From Gamarada debralockiae (lineage: Eukaryota; Ascomycota; Leotiomycetes; Helotiales; Hyphodiscaceae): a stretch of DNA of 64,000 nucleotides. Position 1 is the stretch's first letter; every line of letters begins with the position of its first letter. The position numbers were made by a program, and so were the translations under genes. Below, one piece after another: positions 33,424-45,198 of the stretch. The DNA lies in NCBI GenBank assembly GCA_002803225.1, contig NXFV01000681.1:142726-206725 (forward strand), read 5' to 3'. The notes under the pieces were generated by a model that saw only the letters and a program-made list of their open reading frames with translations, was not told the DNA's origin and made no database searches.

Positions 33424-36131
33424 ATGGCTCCACGAAAGGTCCAATATGATGACTACAGAGTCGCAGTGCAACAGGTACAATTCCATGACGAGTCCAAGAG
33501 TCCCAAGCTAAATTCCATGGCTACATAGATTATTATGCCCTCCTCTGATACCGACTACCTCGACCAACTGATACCCGCCCTCAAAGATGCTACGATCTCG
33601 AATAGAACGACGGGGCTCATGCAGAGCTTGGCCCAATACGCCGACGAGCGCGAGGCTGACATCGAACGAATCGGCTTGACCAAGCACGAAGAGTTTCTGC
33701 AATCAGTAAACCAGCTCCAGAAAGTACGAGAGGGGACTGTGGCTCTTACCTCCGAGATTCTGAGCCTCAATCAGTCGATTCAAGCAAGCACGGAGAAATT
33801 GGCAGCGCAGAAAGAGGCACTGGTGGACACGAGGGCGATTCGACAGAATATTGCGGAAGCTTCTGAAGCGCTGAAGGAATCACTGAAGGTCTTGCATGCG
33901 GTGAACCAAGCGCATGAGTTGATCCGGAAGAAGAAGTACTATGGAGCTTTGAAAGCGTTGGACGATTTGCAGAACGAGCATTTGATTCCCACGATCCAGA
34001 ACAAATATGCTACACAACATAAGCTGGCGGATATAATACAAAAGTCGATACCTGCATCACAAAAGGCAATTTCAGAGGCGGTCATGACGGATCTAAATAC
34101 ATGGCTATACCGCATCAGAGAGACCTCTCAATTCCTAGGTGAGGTCGCCTTTTATCACACCGAGATGCGACGGACGAGACAGAAGGAGCGCATGGAATCG
34201 AATGCATATCTACGGAACTTCAAGCTCAACTCTGCTATAGAACTAGTGTTTGATGAGAGCGAGGAATTCGATGTGCTAGACAACGAAGAGCTTCAAGTGG
34301 ACTTCACACCACTATTTGAATGCTTGCATATCCATGAAGCATTGGGCCAGAGCGAGAAATTTCGCGTCGAATATGCTGCAACACGAAGACGCCAGAAAGA
34401 GTTACTGCTACCAAGTTCCGTGAACCTGGTCAATGAGGATGATGATTCAAGTCTTAGCAGTCTGTTAGAGGGTATCGCTGGTTTTGCAATCATCGAGAAA
34501 GCTACCATGAGGAGGGTCCCTAATCTACGCTCTAATGTTGATGTATGTCTATCGAAGAAAGGGCACGTTGGATCTCTTGCTGACAATACAGGTCGATGAG
34601 TTGTGGGACTCGATGTGCCATACGGCTATTAGTCTGATATCCAAGGCTCTTGACACTGTTGACAATGCGGAAGTCTTGCTTAAGATAAAAGGGGTCGTTG
34701 CCTTGTTCATTCAAACTATGGATGTAAGTAGAGCTCTCAGCCGATCAAGACTTGTTGCTAAACTTCTGCTCAGGGCTGGGGATACTCGGTTTCGGTGCTT
34801 GACACATTCTTGCTCAAACTCTTTGAGAAGTATGCCGAGTTACTGAAGAGAAGATTTAGTGATGACTTCCAAGAAGTGAGTCTTGAAATATCTACTGAGT
34901 CGTGACAGTTACTGACTGTTGTTAGATCGTATCCACCGATGATTATATGCCAATGCCAATAAGCAACCTCGACGAGTACGACAAAGTCGTCAATGTCAGT
35001 TGGTTCACACCCGAAAAACCCAGGGAGGAGCTCACGTGTGTATATCTTTTAAACCAATTTAAATACCATGCTAATAGCTCCAGATTCCCCTGCGTTCTCC
35101 CCTTCTCTCAAATGTATCCCCTCTGCTGCATCGACATCCGCAACTTCCTAAACCAATTCTACTTCTTCTCCGACGATCACTTCCAACACCCCGACGTAAT
35201 CGATGAAACCCTCAAGAAATCCCTCGACCAACTCCTCTCCGAAAAAGTCTGCCAATCCCTCGTCGAGCGCCTCTCCTCCCAATACCTCGGCCAAATAGTC
35301 CAAATCCTCATCAACCTCGAGCATTTCGAGACCGCCTGCAGTGAGCTCGAACAACTCCTCATCGCAGCACGATCTTCCACTTCAGCCGGCGGACCTATCG
35401 TGCTTAATGCTACCGAAGAGTTTAGGAGTAATAAGAAGACGGCTGAGAAGCGGATCTTTGAGTTGGTTAATTCGAAGATTGATGATCTGGTTGAGACGGC
35501 CGAGTATGATTGGTACGTTGCAATCCGCCTCTATCCTCATTTCCCAAATCTCCGATCCTTCAACTAACGTATAAACAGGATGGCGCCCACCCTCGAAACC
35601 GAACCCAGCAACTACATGCAAACACTAACCCGCTACCTCTCCAACATAATGAACTCGACCCTGCTCGGCTTGCCCCGCGAAATCAAAGAACTAATCTACT
35701 TCGACGCGCTCTCGCATGCAGCCAACATGATCCTCGCCCTCCCCCTCTCCCCGGAAGTCAAAAAAATAAATCCAAACGGAGTAGCCGCTCTCTCCAAAGA
35801 CGTGAATTACTTGGCCGAATTTGTGGATGGGTTGGATAATGCGATGATTCTCAAGGAGAATTTGGATGAGTTGCAGCAGACGGTCCAGCTTATGCAGACG
35901 GAGGATCCGAATGAGTATTTTGACAATGCGACGCGGAATCGCAAGTTTGGACGGGTTGATCCGTTGAATGGACCGAGGATTTTGGAGAAGTACGTTTCCC
36001 CATTCTGTTTTACATTATGTGGATGGGAAGAAAGTCAGGAACTAATTGCGAACAGGCTCACGCACTCAGTCCAAAGTCCCATCAGGACTGACAGACTTGG
36101 GAATTTCTCTTCACGATTTGGAATGCGTTGA
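33424..36131 (+). CDS. SEC15: Exocyst complex subunit SEC15
   Basis: Exocyst subunit that links Rab GTPase on secretory vesicles to the tethering complex at growth sites such as the hyphal tip. Eight exons: 33424-33474, 33529-34542, 34592-34723, 34774-34875, 34926-35035, 35084-35512, 35579-35989 and 36056-36131; 774 aa, normal for fungal Sec15. Clear family segments: coiled coil QSVNQLQKVREGTVALTSEILSLNQSIQAS, IRKKKYYGALKALDDLQNEHLIPTIQ, the FPCVLPFSQMYPLCCIDIRNFLNQFYFFS block, and the C-terminal helical bundle with YMQTLTRYLSNIMNSTLLGLPREIKELIYFDALSHAAN. The first exon (MAPRKVQYDDYRVAVQQ) joins IIMPSSDTDYLDQL. Convergent with HapE, 183 bp apart. Confidence 0.96.
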
Positions 36132-36314
36132 TCTCAGGAGGGGAAGGGAAAGATGTGCATGGGACTCGAGATCAATGCTATTGGGGTACTGTTCTCCATT
36201 ACGTCCAAGCGCCTCAAGCAACGCAGCTACTCAACAGGGGTACAATTTTCCGCCCGCAAACTCCATTCCACTCAAAACCAACTTTCCCGCCGAAATGTAT
36301 TTTTTGAGGACGCC

Positions 36315-37492
36315 TTAGCCGACATCGTAGTCTCTCTCGCCTTCTGCATCAGCGTCACCTTCTCCACCGTCATGTCGTGGGTAGCTGTGAGCTGTGTCCT
36401 GGCCAACAGGGTCGTGGGGGCGTCCTTGTGGGACTTGGTACATCTGCTGGTAGGAGTTAGTTTGGAACATGGTCAGTGAAGTGGATTTAAGGAGTAATTA
36501 CCTGCTGGGCTTGCATTGGCGGATATCCATACATGCCCTCCATCTCACCATACATCTGCTGCTGAGGAGCACCATACGGAGCCGCAGGACCTGGCTGAAC
36601 CTGCGTCGTATACATATTGCTCTGCTGGCGATAATCTTGTTCGGGAGCCAAACCATGAGTAATATTGTAATCGGGCGGAGGCATAGCTTGATGAGCCTGT
36701 TGCGGGACGTGCTGCTGGGGAATCTGAGTCGAAGCCGCAGCGCCTGGACCTCCAGGAGCGGTCGGTTGATTTGTAGTTCTCTTTGCGTGGCTCGCCGCCT
36801 CCTCGCGAGGCACGATGTCAATTAGGAAATCAAACATATCCGATTTAGCCAGTGCGGACGCAATGTCTGATCTTTGCAGTGTGCGACGCTTGTTTTCCTC
36901 GGCGTGGATCCAGGCGCGCATCGTGAGTTCTGTGATGAAGATGTCGCAACCCTTCGCAAACAAGATTGGAGCCTCGGCGGAAATCATCTTGACTTCTGGG
37001 TCTGCCTTCATGACTTTCTTGATACGTGCTAAGGGGAGTTGGTGGAGTTTGTAGTCGTGGGTGTCGGTTTCGAGGTGGGAGATTATCTGCTGCCAGTAGG
37101 TTGTGAGGATGTCTTTGTAGGTGCCGTGGAGACCTTGGTTGACCTGTTTGTTGAATTAACTTCCATTGTAATTCGTAGATGAAGGGGAACCTTACGTTTG
37201 CCCATGCGCCTGAGTAGAAATCAGAGACTGGTGCATAGCCTTGAGCCGAAAGCTGTGTTTGTGTCAGTAGATTATGAGTGGTTGAGCTGAGGCGTACATA
37301 CTGCTGCACTGGCACCTATCGAGGGAACATGTTAGCTGAAGCCAATGAATGATGGGAGAGTTGCGACAGCTGTTTGCCATCGCAAACTAGAGTTTGAAAC
37401 TCACCATAATGACCTCCATGATTCGTATCATAGACCGGCTGCTGGCGTGGAGGTTGCTGTCCGTGGGACGAACCAGGCGGATTTTGATCCAT
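36315..37492 (-). CDS. hapE: CCAAT-binding complex subunit HapE (NF-YC/HAP5)
   Basis: Histone-fold subunit that pairs with HapC (NF-YB) and recruits HapB to bind CCAAT boxes; with HapX it controls iron and redox genes in filamentous fungi. Exons on the minus strand: 37405-37492, a 14-nt exon 37302-37315, 37196-37252, 36502-37143 and 36315-36446; 310 aa. The extended NF-YC fold is plain: [64 protein letters not shown], ending [17 protein letters not shown]. The tail is Gln/Pro-rich, as usual. The last acceptor is a CAGCAG pair, so one Gln may be optional. Without the 14-nt exon the frame breaks. Confidence 0.95.
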
Positions 37493-38739
37493 CTTGTCGA
37501 ACCTTCAATTATCTCGATGGACCGTTTTCACCTGTCGCGCAATCGGTGCACGGCAAGACGCTTGAGGACGACAATGCGACAGCGAGGCTGGTAAAGGTGT
37601 TGATTCGCGCGTCGATCGTTACTGGAAGTCGTCGAGAAATGGTTGGGTGAATACGCCGAACGCAGAGCGGAAGCTCACAGACGGGGCGGGGATTTTTTGT
37701 GCTTTATCTTGCTGTAACAAACAGCGGAATCGCTCTCTCGAATTCACTCGAGGGAAGTCTGTTTGCGCGACAGGCGTGATGCTCGTGATTGTTGATGTTG
37801 ATGCCTCCGATCCATTCAACCAATGATGGCTGTTGAATGAAGCTGAGCTTCAAGCTGTTTGTTTGGCTTCGGGAACTTGAGAGGTGGTTGGAGAAAGCGG
37901 TCAACCGACTCGGGGGGAAGGGCGGGTCAGCGAATGAAGAGAAAGATGTGACAGCGACAAAGCCCGTCAAAATCAACCACTCAAATCACACTGCAATTCC
38001 CACTCTGCCCTATGAGAATACCAAGGTACCTGGTGGAGTTTATGCGAATGGTAATGTATGTATGATGGAGATTTGCACAGATACTGCAGTACAGTACTTT
38101 TGTGATAGTCAATTTGTAGGGTGTTTGAATGGACCAAGAACATCGAGGAGCATGAAGCCACTCTGGTATATATGTCCTTAATTCAAATCAGATTGGGCAG
38201 CGAGTTTTTCAGTCAGTGTGTATGCGTTGTCCATTCCCCAGCCACGAGAAGCATATTTCCATCCATCCCGGGCAGCGGCGCGAGGCTGAGGGTGAGCATT
38301 TGTATGAGTGCATGTACGATGAACGCACCGTTGGCCGACTTTGGGGTCGGATGTTGAGGTGTTCTGCTTCCTTCGCCCTTCCACAGTGGCCGTCAGTGCC
38401 CAAATTTACCACCAAGGTTTCTCTCCCAACTTCCCCGGCCAATCAAGTGAAAGTAGCTGATTATTTCCAACTACTTTCATGCATCAACCATCATACTTGC
38501 GAAAAGAGATCTCCGGATGCCCTTAACGTCCGATTTCAAAGCTGACCGACTTTTGGAATAGGCCGATCTTGGATCTCGGGGCTGGGCTTGAAATTGAGGC
38601 TAGTCCTAAAGTGCTCTAGAACGATGTCTATCTCAAAAAGAAATTTAGCGAACGTCTCCATCTCGAAATTTGTTCAGAGCCGATGGGAAAGCTTGCAAAG
38701 CTCCATTTTCGGGAACCCTGGAAAGAAGCACTGGAAATC
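37493..38739. other. Divergent upstream region of hapE and FCF2
   Basis: About 1.25 kb, no gene accepted. A CCAAT box (ACCAATGA) lies near 37818, some 330 bp upstream of the hapE ATG. That would suit autoregulation, but one pentamer is weak evidence. Confidence 0.4.
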
Positions 38740-39743
38740 ATGGCTGAAGAAGATCTCTCCGATGAGCAACTGCATCAACTGCTCAAGGATGCAGAGCAGA
38801 GATTGAGAAGTGCAAAGCATAATACGCTTTCCCTTCCAACTCTTCAAAAGAGGTACGCGCAACTCCAACACCCCAAACCATCCGTGGACACACTGCTAAG
38901 CTTTGCAGCATACCAAAAGTTGCCTCTGGCACATCGATCACTCCATACATCAAGTCCACCGCCCAAGGTGCACAAGTCGACCGCATACATCTGGTCAACG
39001 ACAAGCAAAGGAAGCTTTCGAACGGAATACGAATAGTTGAAGATCCTGTTTCCATCAAGAACAAGGCCGCCCAGGTAAGACATGTCGAATATATCTTTGC
39101 TTGGAAACATCTTCTATGAGGAAAATTTATCCCAAAATGCACTGACGCAGAATTTGGTCCCGTCTTGGGTACCTCCCTGCAACAATGATGCTCTTTATAT
39201 TCATAGTTACACTGAGAAGAAAACACCAAGTTGCTTTTTATTGGACATGATTCCTGGATGCAGAAGCTAATTGTAAATCATAGGCAAAGAAGGCCACTGC
39301 TGGGTCGGACTGGTACAATCTTCCAAAGACGGTTGTTACTCCCGAACTCAAGCGCGATCTCCAGTTGCTTAAGATGAGAGATGTTTTGGACCCGAAAAGA
39401 TTTTGTATATTTCCCACAAACCACCGAGTGCCCTACCTTCGGGCCAAATATTTGAACCTCTGCTAACATTATGGCAGATAAAAAGGATAGCTCTACGGCA
39501 AAGATTCCCGAATTTTCACAAGTGGGCACAATCATCGAGGGACCAACGGAATACTTCAGCGGCAGACTCTCGAATAAGGAGAGGAAGCAGACATTCGTTG
39601 AGGAAGTTCTTGCACGGGAAAAATCAGATGGCCGATTTAAAGCAAAATACAACGACATCCAAGCAGCGAAGACCAGCGGAAAGAAGGCACATTTCAAGAA
39701 GATGAAGGAGTTGAGACGTGGCGGAGGTTCAAAGAATCGCTGA
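38740..39743 (+). CDS. FCF2: Pre-rRNA processing protein FCF2
   Basis: Nucleolar SSU-processome protein needed for early cleavages to 18S rRNA. Exons 38740-38852, 38909-39074, 39284-39404 and 39478-39743; 221 aa. The N-terminus (EEDLSDEQLHQLLKDAEQRLRS) is a short helix typical of the fungal proteins. The Fcf2 domain fills the rest: SDWYNLPKTVVTPELKRDLQLLKMRDVLDPKRFYKKD, IPEFSQVGTIIEGPTEYFSGRLSNKERKQTFVEEVLA, and the basic end KKAHFKKMKELRRGGGSKNR. The first acceptor is TTTGCAG at 38902-38908; the AG nine bases before breaks the frame. An in-frame upstream ATG at 38683 would add 19 residues but looks less like the family start. Convergent with the nucleoside phosphorylase, about 40 bp apart. 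Confidence 0.94.
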
Positions 39744-39782
39744 ACTAATTGTGCCGGGTCTCTATTTCAACAATTTTGACAA

Positions 39783-40999
39783 TCAAGCGCTGAGAGTCTG
39801 ATCAGCTTATATCAAGAACCCTCGGGATGAACGACATACCTTGATCTCCTCAGCAGCACCTTTACTGGTCTCGAGAACTTCTTCATGATTCGCTTTGCCA
39901 ACATCCAATACTCTCAAAAGCTCATCCGTCCCAACGCCCGCCAGCCGAGGATCGTCTCCTCGTGGACCCGGATCCACCATCACCGAGTTTGTCACCAGAC
40001 TCAAAGCTAGTACTCGCACACCACAGTGCCTTGCAGCGATGATTTCTGGGACGGTACTCATTCCTACAAGATCTGCTCCGAGCTTTGCAAGCATACGACA
40101 CTCTGCCCTGGTTTCATAGCTGATGGAATTAGCAGATCCATCCCACTTTTGCTTCAGAGAACATACTTTGGACCTCCCACAAAAGCATACACCCCTTCGT
40201 GCATCGCCATCTTCTTCGTCTGGTCGTTGACAATTTCTTTCCATGCCAGATGAGCAACACGGCGAAGTTCAAGGTCATATGCATCCGAGAGAGCTATGAA
40301 TCTAGGCCCGAACAATTCGAGATTTGGTCCACGCAAAGGATTTACTCCTGCGAGACCTGGAAAGTTGATGTGCTTGCACTGTCAGTTTCGATGTCGCACC
40401 ATTGGATGGGAATGGGTCACACATCATTTATGACAACAACATCACCAACGTTATAAGAAGGCTCCAGTCCTCCAGCCGCATTGGTAACTGTGAATCAGCA
40501 GTCAGTTTGAAGGACTCGGCGGCCTTGAACTTACTGATGCATGTCTTGATACCCAAGAGCTTCAGGACTCGTATTGGAAACGTGGAAGTCTGCAATTCAT
40601 GGCCCTCGTAGTAACTGGGATCCGAGTTATTAACTGGCCATTCACAGGGCTGGCTCCCTACTGTGCCCGTCCATTCATCAAGACCACAGGTGTCTTGTGG
40701 ACTCCAATGAAACCAAATACAAGAACGCCAGCATGGCCATGCACTGAGTGGAAAGTAGTTAGAGTAGAACACAAATCAATCTCATGAACTTCAATCAATA
40801 CAGTATCAAACTTACCTGTGCTGACCGGAAATCCCTTAATCTCACTGTACGGAATTTCGATTCGAGGACCTGTGACTGCCTCCTGCAGCCCTGAAAGTCC
40901 AGATCCACAGATAATGCCGATTTGTGGTACAAAATCTGCAGGAAGGCACTTTTTCAGCACTTCTGCAGCTTCAACAAAGCTCTCAAATTTGTGATGCAT
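39783..40999 (-). CDS. PNP1: Purine nucleoside phosphorylase
   Basis: Phosphorolysis of inosine and guanosine to base and ribose 1-phosphate in purine salvage (trimeric PNP/MTAP family). The N-terminus [39 protein letters not shown] contains the phosphate-binding GSGLSG. After introns come [31 protein letters not shown], then [11 protein letters not shown], and [45 protein letters not shown], with the PNP signature Glu and Asn. Start ATG at 40997-40999. The 3' end is uncertain: a 42-nt GT-AG intron (39798-39839) would end the protein at KTLSA (stop at 39783); without it the frame stops at 39807 after [10 protein letters not shown]. Divergent from uS10m with 172 bp between starts. Confidence 0.92.
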
Positions 41000-41171
41000 G
41001 ATAACAGCGTATTTTAGTCGTCACGTTGTGTTTTTTATCTGGGATAGAAAATGTGTGGTGAAGCTTGGTGCCTGTCGGATCCAGCCGAGTGAGGTTTGCG
41101 AGGCCGGAGAAATCTTTTGGTTCTGTATAACAGCCAAGCTCTTGCCTATTTCACAACCACAACCTGCCAAC

Positions 41172-42207
41172 ATGGCAACACCAGCTTCATTGCGATTGCC
41201 CTTAAGGCTTATTAGCCATCGGGCGACTGTCAGTAATCATAATTATCCTCCTAATTGAGTGCGCAAAACTGATAAAGCCCAGGCAAAACCAATCATCCCC
41301 CCAACCCACCTCCTCAGATCACAACACTCCGCCGATCCACCAAACACTACATTCTCGCGGCGGCATGCCTCAGACTCAACGTAAAGATCCTCTTTGACTC
41401 TTTAGCAACTCGCAGACTGATCTAGATACAGCAACGCTCCTCCCACTGCTTCCGAAATAGCAGCAACGTGAGCGCAACCCCCAAAGCCCTAGACACCTCT
41501 AACAAGACAAACAGCATTCCTCCCACCAAATCAACCGATGCAGAACTCCTCCAAGACGTCCGCCTCCCCCGTGCCGTTCAAGCAGTCTACTTACGGCCCC
41601 TCCGCAAACAAGCCCAATACGGCGTTCCCTCCTGCGATCTCCAAATGCGCTCTTACAATGTGCGAAACCTCGAATTCTTCGCCGACTTCGCCATGCGCGC
41701 AGCCTACTATCTCGGCCTCCCTGCCTACGGACCCGTCCCTTTACCCCGCATAGTGGAACGTTGGACAGTGCCTCGAGCAAGTTTCGTGTTTAAGAAAAGT
41801 CAGGAGAATTTCGAGAGGAAGACTCTGAGGAGGTTGATTCAGATTAAGGATGGACATCCGGAGACGGTGGAAATTTGGTTGGCGTTTTTGAAGAAACATG
41901 CTTATTATGGGATTGGTATGAAGGCTAATGTTTGGAATTATGAGAAGCTGGGTGAGTTTTTGTCTGGTATTTATGGTTTGGGGGAGGGAAGAGATGGGAT
42001 AAGTGCTAATGTGTGGCGATAGATGTTGGGAAGAATATGGATGTTGAGTTGGAGAAGATTAAGGATTTGGCGGATGAGAAATGGAAGCATTTGGGGTTGA
42101 AGGAGGGGAGTGCGACGGCGGAGAAGGTTATGGAGTTCATTAATAGAGAGGACTTCAGGGCTGCGAGTGGGACGATGGCGCCTATGGCTGAGAACAGACC
42201 GAAATGA
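41172..42207 (+). CDS. RSM10: Mitochondrial ribosomal protein uS10m (RSM10)
   Basis: Small-subunit protein of the mitochondrial ribosome. Exons 41172-41228, 41318-41380, 41432-41951 and 42023-42207; 274 aa. The N-terminal exons encode an Arg/Ser/Leu-rich, acid-free stretch (MATPASLRLPLRLISHRAT, then LRRSTKHYILAAACLRL), a good mitochondrial presequence. The S10 fold follows: RSYNVRNLEFFADFAMRAAYYLGLPAYGPVPLPRIVERWTVPRASFVFKKSQENFERKTLRRLIQI, then the fungal C-terminal extension EIWLAFLKKHAYYGIGMKANVW. The two short 5' exons are supported by frame and splice signals only. The next gene, 346 bp downstream on the same strand, is also for mitochondrial translation. Confidence 0.92.
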
Positions 42208-42553
42208 GTTGAGCAAGCTGTATGATCAGGGTTTAGTGGGCTGGGAGGATGTGAAATACTACATCAGAGGCATTTCAGGGTACATTAGATGGAGTTGGTT
42301 TGGCATAGCCGGATGTGTATGTGTATATTAAGATCATCCATGTGGAAAGCAATCCAAGTCTTTCTAGGAGAATTCTGCAAAACCTCTGCCCTATTTCTCT
42401 CTGTATTAATGCATTCGTGAAATCCTACAACCCAACGTGCCCGTCCTGAAGAAACTTGTTCCAACAAGGAAATATATCACGTGTCAGTACAATGTCTTCA
42501 AATTTTAAGGATGCGAAGCTCCTGACTTTCAGCCATCCTCCCTTTTCACCGCA

Positions 42554-43898
42554 ATGCCATTGATATCTCGGCCCATTGCACAGAAACTACCTCGATCAAA
42601 TCCACACTCATTTCTCTTCAATTCCATCCTCAAATTCCCCCAAAATGCCGCCCGTCCTCTCACAACCACTTCCTCAGAACCCCTTTCTCAAAATCAGGTG
42701 ATATTCTCCGGCATCCAACCCACTGGCGTCCCCCACCTAGGAAACTATCTCGGCGCCCTCCAACAATGGGTCAAGCTCCAAAACACCTCCTCCCCTTCAA
42801 CAAAATTGTTGTACTCAATAGTCGATCTTCATGCGATAACGATTCCGCAAAATCCAGGGCAGTTGAAGCAGTGGAAGAGGGAGAGTTTGGCGACATTACT
42901 CGCGGTGGGGTTGAGGCCTGAGAGGAGTGGGATTTTTTTTCAGAGTTCGGTGAGTCTTTTTATTTGGGGGGGGGGGTGGTATGGGAAATAGTGGAAAAGG
43001 CTAATGGGGTTGTGTATAGGTTTCTGCTCATTCTGAACTGATGTGGATTCTGAGTTGTACTGCGAGTATGGGATATCTTTCACGGATGACTCAATGGAAG
43101 GTTAGTCCCAAAACCATCAAATCAACAAAACACCAAGTAATCTTTGACAGAGCAAACTATCACTAAAAGACGACGTCTCCCCCCTCGACGGCGGGAGCAA
43201 GTCCAAACTCAAACTGGGCCTCTTCTCCTACCCAGTTCTGCAAGCAGCAGATATCCTGGTACATAGAGCAACACATGTTCCAGTAGGAGAAGATCAAAGC
43301 CAGCATCTTGAATTCGCTCGTGAGTGCGTCACGAATTTCAATCATGCTTATGGGGCTCATCTGGTGGAGCCAACGACTATTATGTGTGCGTTTCCAATAT
43401 TCCAAGTCCAAGTCAATACAATTTGTCTGATATGGCACAGCTCCGGCAAAGAGAGTGATGTCCCTCCAAGAACCACACCTCAAAATGTCAAAATCACATT
43501 TAGATCCCCGCTCCCGAATCCTAATCACAGACAGCGCGGATGAAATCCATCGAAAGATCATGTCTGCCCTAACAGACTCCACAAACTCCGTCTCCTACGA
43601 TCCCGAGACGCGACCAGGTGTTTCGAATCTCCTGCATCTGTGGTCGCATTTCGATGTTGAAGGGAGATCGCCTGAAGAGCTTGCCATCACGTGTAAGGAT
43701 ATGAATTTAAGGACGTTCAAAACGAAGGTCTCTGAAACGATTTCGAAGAGTTTGTTGCCGATTAGGACGAAGTATGCAGAGCTGATGGCGGGGGATGGCG
43801 GAGCTTATATTGATCATGTGGAGAAAGAGGGTGCGAAGAAGGCGAGAGAGAGTGCTGAGGCGACCATGGAAGTTGTAAGAGAGGCTATGGGGTTGTAA
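42554..43898 (+). CDS. MSW1: Tryptophanyl-tRNA synthetase, mitochondrial
   Basis: Class I aminoacyl-tRNA synthetase charging mitochondrial tRNA-Trp. Exons 42554-42949, 43020-43100, 43151-43385 and 43441-43898; 389 aa. A basic, Ser-rich N-terminus ([20 protein letters not shown]) fits mitochondrial import. The bacterial-type catalytic core is visible: [24 protein letters not shown] with the HIGH-like HLGN, then [40 protein letters not shown], and the KMSKS loop [14 protein letters not shown]. The C-terminal helical part holds the anticodon-binding region. The first intron contains an 11-12-base poly-G run near 42966-42976, which could trouble sequencing but not coding. Confidence 0.95.
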
Positions 43899-44059
43899 GA
43901 TTATGTATATTATGTGTGGAAAGTACCCCTCTCTAGACTAATGAAATGTTCATAGATCCTCCATTCCTCCCTGAAACTCTTGGGTCTTTCTATTATGACA
44001 CCCTCACATCCCTCTCTTGTCATCTTTCCATTCATTACACCGGTTTAGCCGTTCAACCA

Positions 44060-44367
44060 TCCGTGTCCGAAATGGCGAGATATCAGATCTCATTGCCTGT
44101 CAAGAACCCTCCTAGCACTGATCGCCGCGGCCTCGAAGAACACCGCTGCTGCCTAAAAGGCCGTCCCTGGAATCAGCACCTCTGATGTTGGTCTAGCTGT
44201 CAAGAAGTCGTACGTTCTCGTCTTCGGCATAACGTACTTGGCTGCAATCGGCTTCGGTTGTGCGGCTATCATTACTGCGTTTTCCACGAAGGATATTGAT
44301 AGGGGTATGAAGAGTTCGACAGGGGCTGTGAGGTTGGAGAATGAGGTGAGGATTCAAAGGAAGTAGA
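44060..44367 (+). pseudogene. C-terminal remnant of an MFS transporter (TRI12/siderophore-type)
   Basis: A frame with a TAA inside reads ALIAAASKNTAAA, stop, KAVPGISTSDVGLAVKKSY, then two hydrophobic stretches (VLVFGITYLAAIGFGCAAIITAF) and STKDIDRGMKSSTGAVRLENE, ending at TAG 44365-44367. This is the layout of the last helices and tail of TRI12-like 14-helix transporters. The internal stop could be one C-to-T change from a Gln codon. Nothing of the other dozen helices exists upstream: TrpRS ends 160 bp before. So this is a truncated leftover, perhaps from duplication or rearrangement. Family assignment is from memory of the tail pattern. Confidence 0.6.
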
Positions 44368-44699
44368 AGTCTAGCCCTTGAATGAAAGATGTCTCTTATT
44401 TTGGATTACCCATTTCGTTAAATTATGCTACCTCGCACAGTATGCCAAGCAGTTGTCTCCGGATTTTCCCCGCTATCCGTTCTGTTCAAAGTAAACCTTC
44501 TTTCCGATTTGACATCAGCCAAAACAATCGGGTCGCCAAGTCGTTCCATCGCACGTTAAAAGCAAGAGTAACTTCCAACTCCAGTGTTTCATACTATGGC
44601 AAGCCAACTCTCCGTCCCACGATTCTTGATAATATCCAGGAGGCACCAAGATTTCCTCTCTGCTTCATCCGACAGCTCACCTCAAACTCGACGATGATA

Positions 44700-45198
44700 C
44701 GAGCCTGGACTATGCAGCTGTTGATGTGAAGACGACAGCAAAATCGTCATCGACTTTCGGATCCTCGAACGTGTAACAAAACCATCTGATCGAGCGAAGA
44801 TCTGTCATATGGCTATTGATTGCCAGATGTGGAATGACACCGCTCGCAATAGTTCTGGTTTTAATAAGGATTTCAAAAAGGTCGCTGAGATAGTACATTA
44901 TAACCTCACCACGTACTCAAACATCCAGACGTTAACTCTAGTTATCCGGATGCCTGAGGACGAGCCAGGCAAAGATGAAGGAAAACTAGAGTTTGTAGAG
45001 GAACCTCCGTTGGGACCATGGGGCCGGCATGGCAAATGGGACATGTCTTTCTTAACGAATAAAGATGACCTTGAGGCGCTTGAAGCAGAAAAGCGAGACG
45101 TCGCAAAGCAAATCCAGAACCTCTGCATGAAATACCCGGGTGCAAAGTTCCCGGACATCAGATGGCGATTTATAAAACTTAAGGGCGAATATATATGA
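44700..45198 (+). pseudogene. Unrecognised ORF, possibly a decayed 2EXR-like protein
   Basis: I do not recognise this with certainty. An ATG at 44809 opens a 129-codon frame (MAIDCQMWND to FIKLKGEYI) with believable coding character: VHYNLTTYSNIQTLTLVIRMPEDEP, then a charged helix EALEAEKRDVAKQIQNLC. Upstream in the same frame, sense continues back to about 44737 (DSKIVIDFRILERVTKPSDRAKICH) and then meets TGA, while a coherent stretch DDDTSLDYAAVDV lies in another frame. That suggests a frameshifted larger gene. The pattern recalls fungal 2EXR/F-box-adjacent proteins, a guess only. Confidence 0.3.
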
